Shown: in pieces, positions 57,048 through 64,000 of the stretch
Layout of the letters: each line of letters opens with the position of its first letter
Position numbering within the stretch: position 1 is the first letter of the stretch
The notes under the pieces: generated by a model
What the model was told of the DNA's origin: nothing
Databases searched by the model: none
What the model saw: only the letters and a program-made list of their open reading frames with translations
Program-made: the position numbers and the translations under genes
Assembly: GCA_947503285.1 (NCBI GenBank)
Contig: CANNDD010000002.1
Coordinates: 186,001 to 250,000 of the forward strand
DNA from: an uncultured Croceitalea sp.
GTDB lineage: Bacteria > Bacteroidota > Bacteroidia > Flavobacteriales > Flavobacteriaceae
Reading direction: 5' to 3'
DNA: 64,000 bases

Positions 57048-57989
57048 TTATTTTCGCTTGAAGGTTCTCGCTATTTTTTTAAAAAGGTCAATATTTTCAT
57101 CAAAATCAGTTTTTGAGGAAGCCAACAAAATGTAGTATAGATTGTCGGTAAAAAGCATCACCTGGTACACTTTTTCAAGGCTGCCCGTTTTTCTATCCTT
57201 TCCGTCAGCAACAATTTCAAATCCGTTGATGCCATCAATCTCGATTGGTTCCATGGAAACGATTTCTTCAATCGCTACAGGTAGTTGTTTTATGCGGTTC
57301 AGGGCAAATTGTTCTTTGTCACCTGTGAGTATTTCAGAAAATGCCTTGCTGACAATAAAATTTGCTTGATCATCAGACTGTGAGGGTATCTTACCATCAC
57401 GGTTGAATATTAAAGCGTTCATCATGCCCTTTGCAAATAAAAATCCAGTACTGTTCGTATTGATTTCAAAATCTACCGTGTCGAAAGGGTCAATTTCTTT
57501 TTCTGATTGATAAACGACACTTAACAAAGCAGTTTTTATTGGCTCCCCCAACTTTGGGTCATCTTTAATGAATGTTCCATTGACCAATATGGATTCCTTC
57601 TCATTACCAAAGGCCAGTATATATTTTTTATAGGTATTGCCATAGGCATCTTGTTCCGCAGTTAAAAGCACGGCAGGTAAATCATTAAGGGTCATTTCTT
57701 CAAGTTGGATCAATGTCATACCTTGGGTAAGCAAACCTTCTTTGGTGAATCCTTTTGAAACCTCTGAAAAAGGTCCTGGCAAATCCAACACCATGATGCT
57801 TGATCCACTTTCATCTTGCTGAAATCCTGCAAAATTCACAGCTTTTGTAAATCCTTTTGGGGGAACCATACTGATTTTGGTTCCTTCAACATCAACGTGT
57901 GCATCAGTTAACCGTGAACCCACAATTTCTTGGGCAAAAGCCGATAGCATTGGCAAACTAATGCATAAAACAACTAGTACTTTCTTCAT
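57048..57989 (-). CDS. Secreted protein of unknown function (PsbP/DcrB-like fold possible)
   Basis: 313 residues. Signal peptide MKKVLVVLCISLPMLSAFAQ. The mature part holds two similar halves: KISMVPPKGFTKAVNFAGFQ ... SIMVLDLPGPFSEVSKGFTK and a C-terminal YQVMLFTDNLYYILLASSKT with FKKIARTFKRK, which resembles lipoprotein-like PsbP/DcrB domains. Family not recognised; function unknown. It starts 73 bp from the divergent BNR protein gene. Confidence 0.55.
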   Translation of the reverse strand: MKKVLVVLCISLPMLSAFAQEIVGSRLTDAHVDVEGTKISMVPPKGFTKAVNFAGFQQDESGSSIMVLDLPGPFSEVSKGFTKEGLLTQGMTLIQLEEMTLNDLPAVLLTAEQDAYGNTYKKYILAFGNEKESILVNGTFIKDDPKLGEPIKTALLSVVYQSEKEIDPFDTVDFEINTNSTGFLFAKGMMNALIFNRDGKIPSQSDDQANFIVSKAFSEILTGDKEQFALNRIKQLPVAIEEIVSMEPIEIDGINGFEIVADGKDRKTGSLEKVYQVMLFTDNLYYILLASSKTDFDENIDLFKKIARTFKRK

Positions 57990-58062
57990 TGATTAAATTA
58001 AAAAGGAAATAACGTGATATTCCGTAAATTTAAGAACTGTTTTCCAACCAACGAACATCCTT

Positions 58063-61000
58063 ATGAAATTCAAGCTACTCTTATTCTTTGCGCTAATTTC
58101 TTTGATAACATTTGCGCAAAACGACTTATCAGCCTTTAAAGAATTTGATTTCCGTTTTATTGGTCCTGAAGGTAATCGAACGATTGCCATTGCAGGTGTT
58201 CAAAACGACCCCATGATTACCTATATCGGTGCTGCCTCTGGCGGATTATGGAAAACAACCGATGGTGGAATTAATTGGAAACCCATTTTTGATGACCAAG
58301 AGGCTTCTTCCATTGGGGCATTGGCGATTACCCCAACCAATCCTGATATCGTTTGGGCGGGTACGGGAGAAACCTTTGTGATTCGCCCTGCACACGCTAT
58401 GGGTGATGGCATCTATAAATCTGAAGATGCTGGAAAGACATGGAAAAATATGGGGTTAAAAAAAACAGGGCGTATCGGTCGCATTTTGGTGCATCCCACG
58501 AATCCCGATATTGTCTATGCCGCCGCTTTGGGGCATACTTACGGACCTCAACAAGACCGAGGGGTTTATAAAACCGTAGATGGCGGTAAAACGTGGAAAC
58601 GCATTTTATTTATCGATGAGAACACCGGTGCGGCGGATATGGCATTAAACCCTAATAATCCAGATCAACTTATGGTCGCCATGTGGTCGATCCATATCAA
58701 TACTTGGGGATTGCGAAGTGGCGGTGCAGGTGGCGGAATTTATCGCTCTATGGACGGCGGTACGACTTGGAAGCCCCTTTCAGAAAACGGATTACCCGGT
58801 GGGGAAAATAATCCGGTTGGGAAAACCGCCGTAGCTATTTCATATTCGCAACCCAATATCGTTTATGCACTTTTTGAGATTGATAGCCCCGCCCTCTACC
58901 GTTCTGAAAATTTTGGCGAAAGCTGGACCTTGCAAACCCGAAACCATGATATCAATGAGCGTGCCCCCTATTACACAAGAATGGCAGTTTCTACCGATGA
59001 TCCCAATGAAGTCTATTTTGCATCGGTAAAATTCAGTGTTTCCAAAGATGGTGGTAAAACGCTAAAATCAGGATATCGTGCTGGTGGTGACAATCATGAT
59101 ATTTGGGTCGATCCGACCAATGCGAATCGTATTATGGTAGCCCACGATGGGGGTGCCAGTATTAGCTCAAATCGAGGAAAGTCATACCAAAGGATTGTAT
59201 TGCCCATTGCCCAGATGTACCATGTTTCAGTCGATGATCAAATTCCATATAATGTTTATGGAAACCGCCAAGATGGATACTCCTACAAGGGCCCTAGTAA
59301 CAGCCGACAAGGGTATATTCCCTTAGGATTATGGAAAGGTGTCGGCGGATGTGAGAGTGGGTTTGCCCAACCCGACCCATTGGACAATACTATTGTTTGG
59401 TCGGGTTGTTATGATGGTGGTCTGCAACGTTACGATGCGAAAACAGGGCATGCCCGTGATGTGCGGGTTTGGCCAGAAGCTGGTTATGGTTGGGAACCGG
59501 GAAAATTAAAATACCGGTGGCATTGGAATTTTCCATTGTCGTTTTCGCCCCATACCAAACATCGTGTTTATGTAGGCAGTCAATTTGTACACAAAAGTGA
59601 TGATGATGGTCAAAGCTGGCAAGTCATTAGTCCTGATCTAACTTTGAACGATAAAACGCACCAGCAAAGTTCTGGGGGTATTGCCGTAGATAATTTAATG
59701 ACCTTTGACGGTGCCACCCTATTTAGTATCGAGGAGTCTGCTTTGGAGCCTGGGGTTATTTGGACAGGTAGTAATGATGGGCAGGTACAACTTACCAAAG
59801 ATGGTGGGGAAAACTGGACCAATGTCACCAACAATATCACTGATTTACCCAAATGGGGAACCGTTGCCAATATTGAACCCTCAAGATATAAAAAAGGCAC
59901 GGTCTATATCACAGTAGATCTGCATCAAATGGGAGATTTTGACCCCTATGCGTATAAAACGGAAGACTATGGCGAAACCTGGAGAAAAATAAGTGAAGGG
60001 GTTCCAAAATCGGTTCATAGTTTCGCTCATGTCATCAAAGAAGATCCAAAAAGGGAGGGAATGCTCTATTTAGGCGTTGACAATGGATTGTATCTCAGTT
60101 TTGATGACGGGGATAATTGGATGCGATTACGAAATAATCTCCCCCCAGCACCAATTTATTGGTTGGAAATTCAAGAGCGGTTTGACGATCTTGTTATAGG
60201 CACTTACGGTCGGGGCTATTATATTTTAGATGATATTTCGGCACTACGTGAGTTTGATGAAGTAAAAAATACAAAAGCACATCTTTTTAGTCTTCGCCCG
60301 GCGTATCGTTTTCAAAATCAACAAGCTATTAAAACGGACGGTCCGAGTTTGAATTCAGGACAAAATCCAAAATATGGGGCCTATATCAATTACTATTTAA
60401 AAGATAGTACCAAACAAAAAGTTGAAATTCAAATTCTAACGGACTCCAATGAAATCGTGAGAACACTGAAAGGGGAACAATCCGCCGGGGTGCACCGTGC
60501 AGTATGGGATTTACGTTATGAACCCACTTACAAGCCCAGGTTGAAGACCACACCGCCGGGAAGGCCTTGGGTGCAATTGAACGGCGAGGGTTGGCGGCCA
60601 TTGGTTACATGGGATTTGGATTTATGGCGCGGACAATTCGGCCCACGGGTCGTGCCAGATAATTATAAAGTCAAGCTTATCATTGGCAATCAAGAATTTG
60701 TTCGAGAGTTGACCGTATTAAAAGACCCGAATACCGTTGGAACCAAAGAGAGTATTCAAGAGCAAGTGACATTTTCTTTGGAGCTTCGTGATGCCATGAA
60801 CCTGGCCGTAACCATGATCAATGATATTGAAGCTATTAAGTCTGAATTGGAAGCCTTGATTCCACAATTACAAAAAACCCAAGACAAGGTTACGGCAAAA
60901 CAGTTGTTCTCGAATGCCCAAAATATAGCTGGCGCCTTATACGATATCCATTTGACTGGAGCACGTGAAGATGCTTTTCGATCACCTATGAAGTTATATG

Positions 61001-61215
61001 GTCGTATAAGTGCATTAGCAAGTGATATTGGTGGGTTTGGTGTGGATTTTAAACCTACCGACCAGCAACGTGAAGTATATCAGGTACTGAATAAACGCCT
61101 TCGCAGGGCCCAAGAAAAATTCGACAGCTTTTTAAAAGTAGAGGTAAATGCACTCAACGAACAGTTGAAGAAGACAGAGTTGCAATTGGAATTTGGAAAG
61201 AAAATAAAATCATAA
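58063..61215 (+). CDS. BNR/sortilin-like (VPS10-type) propeller protein
   Basis: 1050 residues. Signal peptide MKFKLLLFFALISLITFAQ. Repeated Asp-box blades (IYKSEDAGKTWKNMG, GVYKTVDGGKTWKRI, IYRSMDGGTTWKPL, VQLTKDGGENWTNVT, YLSFDDGDNWMRL) form large sortilin-like propellers over ~20-720, followed by a C-terminal domain (VHRAVWDLRYEPTYKP) and a helical tail rich in Lys/Gln. Bacteroidota carry several such periplasmic or surface proteins, often called sialidase- or glycosyl-hydrolase-like, without proven activity. No T9SS domain. Single-gene unit. Confidence 0.85.
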   Translation: MKFKLLLFFALISLITFAQNDLSAFKEFDFRFIGPEGNRTIAIAGVQNDPMITYIGAASGGLWKTTDGGINWKPIFDDQEASSIGALAITPTNPDIVWAGTGETFVIRPAHAMGDGIYKSEDAGKTWKNMGLKKTGRIGRILVHPTNPDIVYAAALGHTYGPQQDRGVYKTVDGGKTWKRILFIDENTGAADMALNPNNPDQLMVAMWSIHINTWGLRSGGAGGGIYRSMDGGTTWKPLSENGLPGGENNPVGKTAVAISYSQPNIVYALFEIDSPALYRSENFGESWTLQTRNHDINERAPYYTRMAVSTDDPNEVYFASVKFSVSKDGGKTLKSGYRAGGDNHDIWVDPTNANRIMVAHDGGASISSNRGKSYQRIVLPIAQMYHVSVDDQIPYNVYGNRQDGYSYKGPSNSRQGYIPLGLWKGVGGCESGFAQPDPLDNTIVWSGCYDGGLQRYDAKTGHARDVRVWPEAGYGWEPGKLKYRWHWNFPLSFSPHTKHRVYVGSQFVHKSDDDGQSWQVISPDLTLNDKTHQQSSGGIAVDNLMTFDGATLFSIEESALEPGVIWTGSNDGQVQLTKDGGENWTNVTNNITDLPKWGTVANIEPSRYKKGTVYITVDLHQMGDFDPYAYKTEDYGETWRKISEGVPKSVHSFAHVIKEDPKREGMLYLGVDNGLYLSFDDGDNWMRLRNNLPPAPIYWLEIQERFDDLVIGTYGRGYYILDDISALREFDEVKNTKAHLFSLRPAYRFQNQQAIKTDGPSLNSGQNPKYGAYINYYLKDSTKQKVEIQILTDSNEIVRTLKGEQSAGVHRAVWDLRYEPTYKPRLKTTPPGRPWVQLNGEGWRPLVTWDLDLWRGQFGPRVVPDNYKVKLIIGNQEFVRELTVLKDPNTVGTKESIQEQVTFSLELRDAMNLAVTMINDIEAIKSELEALIPQLQKTQDKVTAKQLFSNAQNIAGALYDIHLTGAREDAFRSPMKLYGRISALASDIGGFGVDFKPTDQQREVYQVLNKRLRRAQEKFDSFLKVEVNALNEQLKKTELQLEFGKKIKS

Positions 61216-61302
61216 AACCAACCTCACGGTCATATTTAGAAGGGAGTAATGATTTCAGCTATCATATCACTGGCTATCCAACATAACTTTGATGATGACA
61301 AC

Positions 61303-62340
61303 TTATTTCCTCTCATTTAGATTCCAATTGTACTTCAAATATTTGATTTTGGTTTCAGAAGTCATGGGTTCATCCAAATACCGATTGATATAGTCTTTTA
61401 AAGACCCATTTGTTGTAAAATCACCCTTATACCATTTAAAGATTTCAGAAAGTTTCGCTTCGTTAGCGCTAAATTGATTTCGAGTAGTATCGTTTATGAA
61501 ATCTTTGGTAGCTGTCTTCAGTTGACCTTCCATTTCGGTTGCTGTGAAAGCCCTGTTGACCAACTTTGGGCAGGAATACGAAGCGCAGTTAATCGCAAAA
61601 TGGATTCTGGGTTCGTTCATTTTGCGTAGCACCTTATGCTCGATATGCCCCAAAGACACTAAATCATCACCAATCTTCACAATATCCCTTCCCCAGGGTC
61701 TCTTAATATCCTTAATGCTTTTGGTAGGATAATTATCCAAAATCAGTTTAACCGTTGCTGCGTTGTATAAATTGATATAATAGGCCAGCTTTTCATTTTT
61801 AGACCAGTTCGAGGTGGGCGCATTGTTGGCAAGAAGTTCTAAATAGGTATTAAGTTCAAGGATGCTTTTTTTAAAACCACCATAAGCTACATTTCCGTCA
61901 TTGTCGACATATTTTTGAAGCAATTGATCCCAAGTTTTGTGGGAAGGAGTGCTAGCCACTTCTAATTCTGCTTTAGTGGTTTGTGATATCACTTTCTTAA
62001 CCTCACCCGCTGGTTCTTCATTCTGACCTGCCCTTAGCTCTGGAGTTCCATAGGAAACATCGGAAGGGGCTGCATCAGCAAATTTATGCCTTGCCGCTAC
62101 CATTCCATCCCCACTATCGGTTTTCACACCTTTTCCCCCTTCTATCGTGCTGGGTTCTTGAACGGTCACTTCTTCAATTGGCCTTTCAATACCGCCTTGT
62201 CGGGCTTCATGATATTCAGCGACTTCATTGTTATGTTGTGTCGGACTCTCCTCAACGGCTTGTGTTCGCTTCTCTTTAACCGTATTGTTTGCACAAGAAA
62301 TAATTATCAAAAAGCTGTATGCCAGGGTCGCCAGTTTCAT
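61303..62340 (-). CDS. DUF547 lipoprotein
   Basis: 345 residues. Lipoprotein signal MKLATLAYSFLIIISC, then a long low-complexity linker (residues ~20-130, rich in Glu, Thr and Gly). The DUF547 domain follows: WDQLLQKYVDNDGNVAYGGF, KLAYYINLYNAATVKLILDN, RPWGRDIVKIGDDLVSLGHI, MNEPRIHFAINCASYSCPKL. The conserved His and Cys suggest a cysteine-peptidase-like site, but no activity is known. Probably periplasmic or surface. Confidence 0.85.
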   Translation of the reverse strand: MKLATLAYSFLIIISCANNTVKEKRTQAVEESPTQHNNEVAEYHEARQGGIERPIEEVTVQEPSTIEGGKGVKTDSGDGMVAARHKFADAAPSDVSYGTPELRAGQNEEPAGEVKKVISQTTKAELEVASTPSHKTWDQLLQKYVDNDGNVAYGGFKKSILELNTYLELLANNAPTSNWSKNEKLAYYINLYNAATVKLILDNYPTKSIKDIKRPWGRDIVKIGDDLVSLGHIEHKVLRKMNEPRIHFAINCASYSCPKLVNRAFTATEMEGQLKTATKDFINDTTRNQFSANEAKLSEIFKWYKGDFTTNGSLKDYINRYLDEPMTSETKIKYLKYNWNLNERK

Positions 62341-62514
62341 AGTTCAATGGATTTGATGGTGTTATGTGCTTTGACGTAAAAAACGGTTGTGAATTACAGG
62401 TTTACGTAAACTTAGACGGTAATCGTGAAAGAAAATAGCTAAGATGGAGCGTTATGAAGTAGAAAAATTGGGTTTAGAAGCCTTTTGACTTGAACGGTTT
62501 TGGTCTGAGGACAC

Positions 62515-62796
62515 TTATTTGGATATCGCAGATTTCAGTGCTCCAATAATGGTCATGAGAATGCCGCCACCAACACCACCACTCGCAATGCTTCCCACAA
62601 TATTGGGCATATCAATTTTGTTGTTGACCACCAAATCAAACACTACCAATAGGGTTCCGCCAAGTCCGCCCCCAACAATTCCAGATAGGGAGTTCCCTAA
62701 AGTTCCCAAGTCTAATTTTGGTAAAAGCCTGCCTGCCAAATTTCCACCAATAGCACCAGCAAGCAACTGAATGATTAAGGGTAAATATTCGTTCAT
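62515..62796 (-). CDS. Small glycine-rich membrane protein
   Basis: 93 residues from ATG 62796. Two hydrophobic Gly-rich helices (YLPLIIQLLAGAIGGNLAGR and IVGGGLGGTLLVVFDLVV, then IVGSIASGGVGGGILMTIIG). Looks like an integral inner-membrane protein of the glycine-zipper type; similar short flavobacterial proteins exist without a function. An earlier in-frame start (62823) is less likely. The gap 62341-62514 holds no recognisable gene. Confidence 0.65.
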   Translation of the reverse strand: MNEYLPLIIQLLAGAIGGNLAGRLLPKLDLGTLGNSLSGIVGGGLGGTLLVVFDLVVNNKIDMPNIVGSIASGGVGGGILMTIIGALKSAISK

Positions 62797-62927
62797 ATTT
62801 CGATAAAAATACGTAATACTCAATAAAGTAAAACGATTTTTGGATATATGTCAATAATTTGATTTTAAAATTGTGATTTGTTCAATAATGGCTTTTGCGA
62901 TTTTTAGTAGTTTCGTCAAAATCCTTA

Positions 62928-63329
62928 ATGCCAAATAGCATGCTCCTGAACCTAACGATTCCTGCACTTTTATTTCCGGCCATTTCATTGACCATGTTGG
63001 CCTACAACGCCCGTTATTTGGCTATTGCCGGACTGATCAGACAACTACACAAGCAATTTCAAGAAACCGAGGCGTCACCTTTAAAAAAGCAAATAGCTTC
63101 TCTACGCAAACGATTGGAGATCATCAAAAACATGCAGGCCACTGCAATCATCAGTTTTCTGTTGGCGGCTGTAACCATGTTCTTGGTGTATGTAGAATTT
63201 CAAATTCTAGCGAAGATATTATTTGGCATAAGTTTGGTTTTTTTAATGATATCATTGATACTTTCGCTTATAGAGGTACAGCTTTCGACCAAAGCGCTCG
63301 GCATACAATTAAAGAACATGGAGAAATAG
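62928..63329 (+). CDS. DUF2721 membrane protein
   Basis: 133 residues from ATG 62928 (an upstream TTG at 62895 is possible). DUF2721 features: IPALLFPAISLTMLAYNARY, LAIAGLIRQLHKQFQE, a basic helix LKKQIASLRKRLEIIKNMQA, and two further membrane helices (AIISFLLAAVTMFLVYVEFQ, ILFGISLVFLMISLILSL). Function unknown. Confidence 0.8.
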   Translation: MPNSMLLNLTIPALLFPAISLTMLAYNARYLAIAGLIRQLHKQFQETEASPLKKQIASLRKRLEIIKNMQATAIISFLLAAVTMFLVYVEFQILAKILFGISLVFLMISLILSLIEVQLSTKALGIQLKNMEK

Positions 63330-63463
63330 GTCGTAAAGCACCTAAACTCCTAATTCTCTGGTGTTTGTAAGAATAATCGCTAATCAATATTCTATTTATC
63401 CTGCTTAGAAAAACCAAGATTATTAGTATCTTTAGCATCCAACTTAATTAAAAACTTCAAGCA

Positions 63464-63907
63464 ATGAAAAGGGTAAGGGATATCCCTTTTTTTAAGAACA
63501 TTCGAGAAATAAGGGAGTACCAATTCGGGACTTTCTATTTTTTCAATGGTTTGGTTATTTCTGAAATAAATGAGGGAGTAACCCTTGGTTGGGAAATGGG
63601 GAAAAAAGTTATTGCCGCGGCAAAGGAAGTTTTTGGCGAAGAAATGCCCATTACCTATATTTCCAATCGAGTGAATAGTTATTATGTAGTTCCTGCTGAT
63701 TGGGTAAAATTTTATACCAACAGAAACAAGTTGAGCTTCTATTCGGTGGTAGGCAGTACCAAAGGTAGTTTTGCAAGTCTGGTCATGGAGCGAATGTTTT
63801 TCAAAAATTCCATCAAACAATTTATGGATTTGGAAGAGGCCATTGCATGGAGCTTATCCAAAATTGAAAAGAAAAAGGAACTGGCCAACCAAGCAACCCT
63901 CGGCTAA
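63464..63907 (+). CDS. Small cytosolic protein, STAS-like, unknown function
   Basis: 147 residues. No signal peptide. GTFYFFNGLVISEINEGVTL, WEMGKKVIAAAKEVFGEEMP, ITYISNRVNSYYVVPADWVK and YSVVGSTKGSFASLVMERMF match small flavobacterial proteins that I believe have a STAS/SpoIIAA-like fold. Function unknown. ATG 63464. Downstream 63908-64000 shows nothing recognisable. Confidence 0.6.
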   Translation: MKRVRDIPFFKNIREIREYQFGTFYFFNGLVISEINEGVTLGWEMGKKVIAAAKEVFGEEMPITYISNRVNSYYVVPADWVKFYTNRNKLSFYSVVGSTKGSFASLVMERMFFKNSIKQFMDLEEAIAWSLSKIEKKKELANQATLG

Positions 63908-64000
63908 AGACCTGTGCGTTGTTGCCTCTACTTCAGCCGGCAAAAGCACGTCAGTCAAACATAGCACTATAAAATTATTTCTTTGCGTCTTTTGACTTAG

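Overview
The window comes from a marine-type member of the Flavobacteriaceae (Bacteroidota). The evidence is a low-GC genome, almost no Shine-Dalgarno sites, a TAnnTTTG motif just upstream of at least twelve start codons, a type IX secretion (T9SS) sorting domain, many SGC/ISC-type lipoproteins, PorT-family barrels, DUF3078/DUF2480/DUF1460 proteins and the suf gene order usual for this family. No rRNA, tRNA, CRISPR array, transposase or integrase was seen.

Layout. 1-7.0 kb: a tricorn-like S41 protease cut by the window edge, a membrane-anchored AraC regulator, a PQQ-type sugar dehydrogenase lipoprotein, a small NTF2-like protein and a class C serine hydrolase. 7.0-9.6 kb (minus): ferrochelatase hemH followed by a MATE exporter. 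9.7-14.6 kb: a DUF1460 protein, then a minus-strand ThuA / MGH1-like glycosidase / ThuA operon and an AraC regulator divergent from the heme genes. 14.7-25.1 kb: a tight heme operon (hemA, hemC, hemD, hemE, GNAT, DUF6973, hemF, PhzF), an opposing SF2 helicase with predicted membrane segments, then hemB. With hemH this covers most of the C5 heme pathway; hemL and a protoporphyrinogen oxidase are not in the window. 25.1-30.3 kb: serine hydrolase, CNNM/CBS protein, O6-alkylguanine methyltransferase, an unknown lipoprotein, a PolB-type exonuclease and a VOC protein.

30.3-32.7 kb is an accessory island: a lipoprotein, three small membrane proteins and a ParDE toxin-antitoxin pair. It is flanked by a diverged 140-bp direct repeat. 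The repeat consists of the 3' end of the VOC gene plus the 3' end of the convergent subtilase gene. Each repeat copy completes one gene and holds a relic of the other, which marks the site of an insertion or incomplete allelic exchange. 32.7-38.4 kb: the T9SS subtilase, an EEP phosphatase/nuclease, a TMEM175-like channel and hflX.

38.4-48.4 kb: the SUF iron-sulfur locus (sufA, sufB, sufC, sufD, then sufS, sufE, a MIP18/SufT-like gene, DUF2480, DUF3078), split between sufD and sufS by three outer-membrane barrel genes. Iron-sulfur assembly and heme synthesis are thus both well represented. 48.5-51.8 kb: two large surface propeller lipoproteins. 51.9-55.1 kb: thiL followed by a relic of a second thiL 3' end, a small CxxC protein, a BrnQ carrier and a possible gene relic. 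55.1-64 kb: secreted and envelope proteins, aminopeptidase P, a 1050-residue BNR/sortilin-like propeller protein, a DUF547 lipoprotein and small conserved proteins.

The best leads are the island with its reciprocal gene-end relics, the second gene-end relic after thiL, the helicase with a membrane hairpin, and the barrel genes inside the suf locus. All family names rest on reading motifs by eye; no database search was possible.
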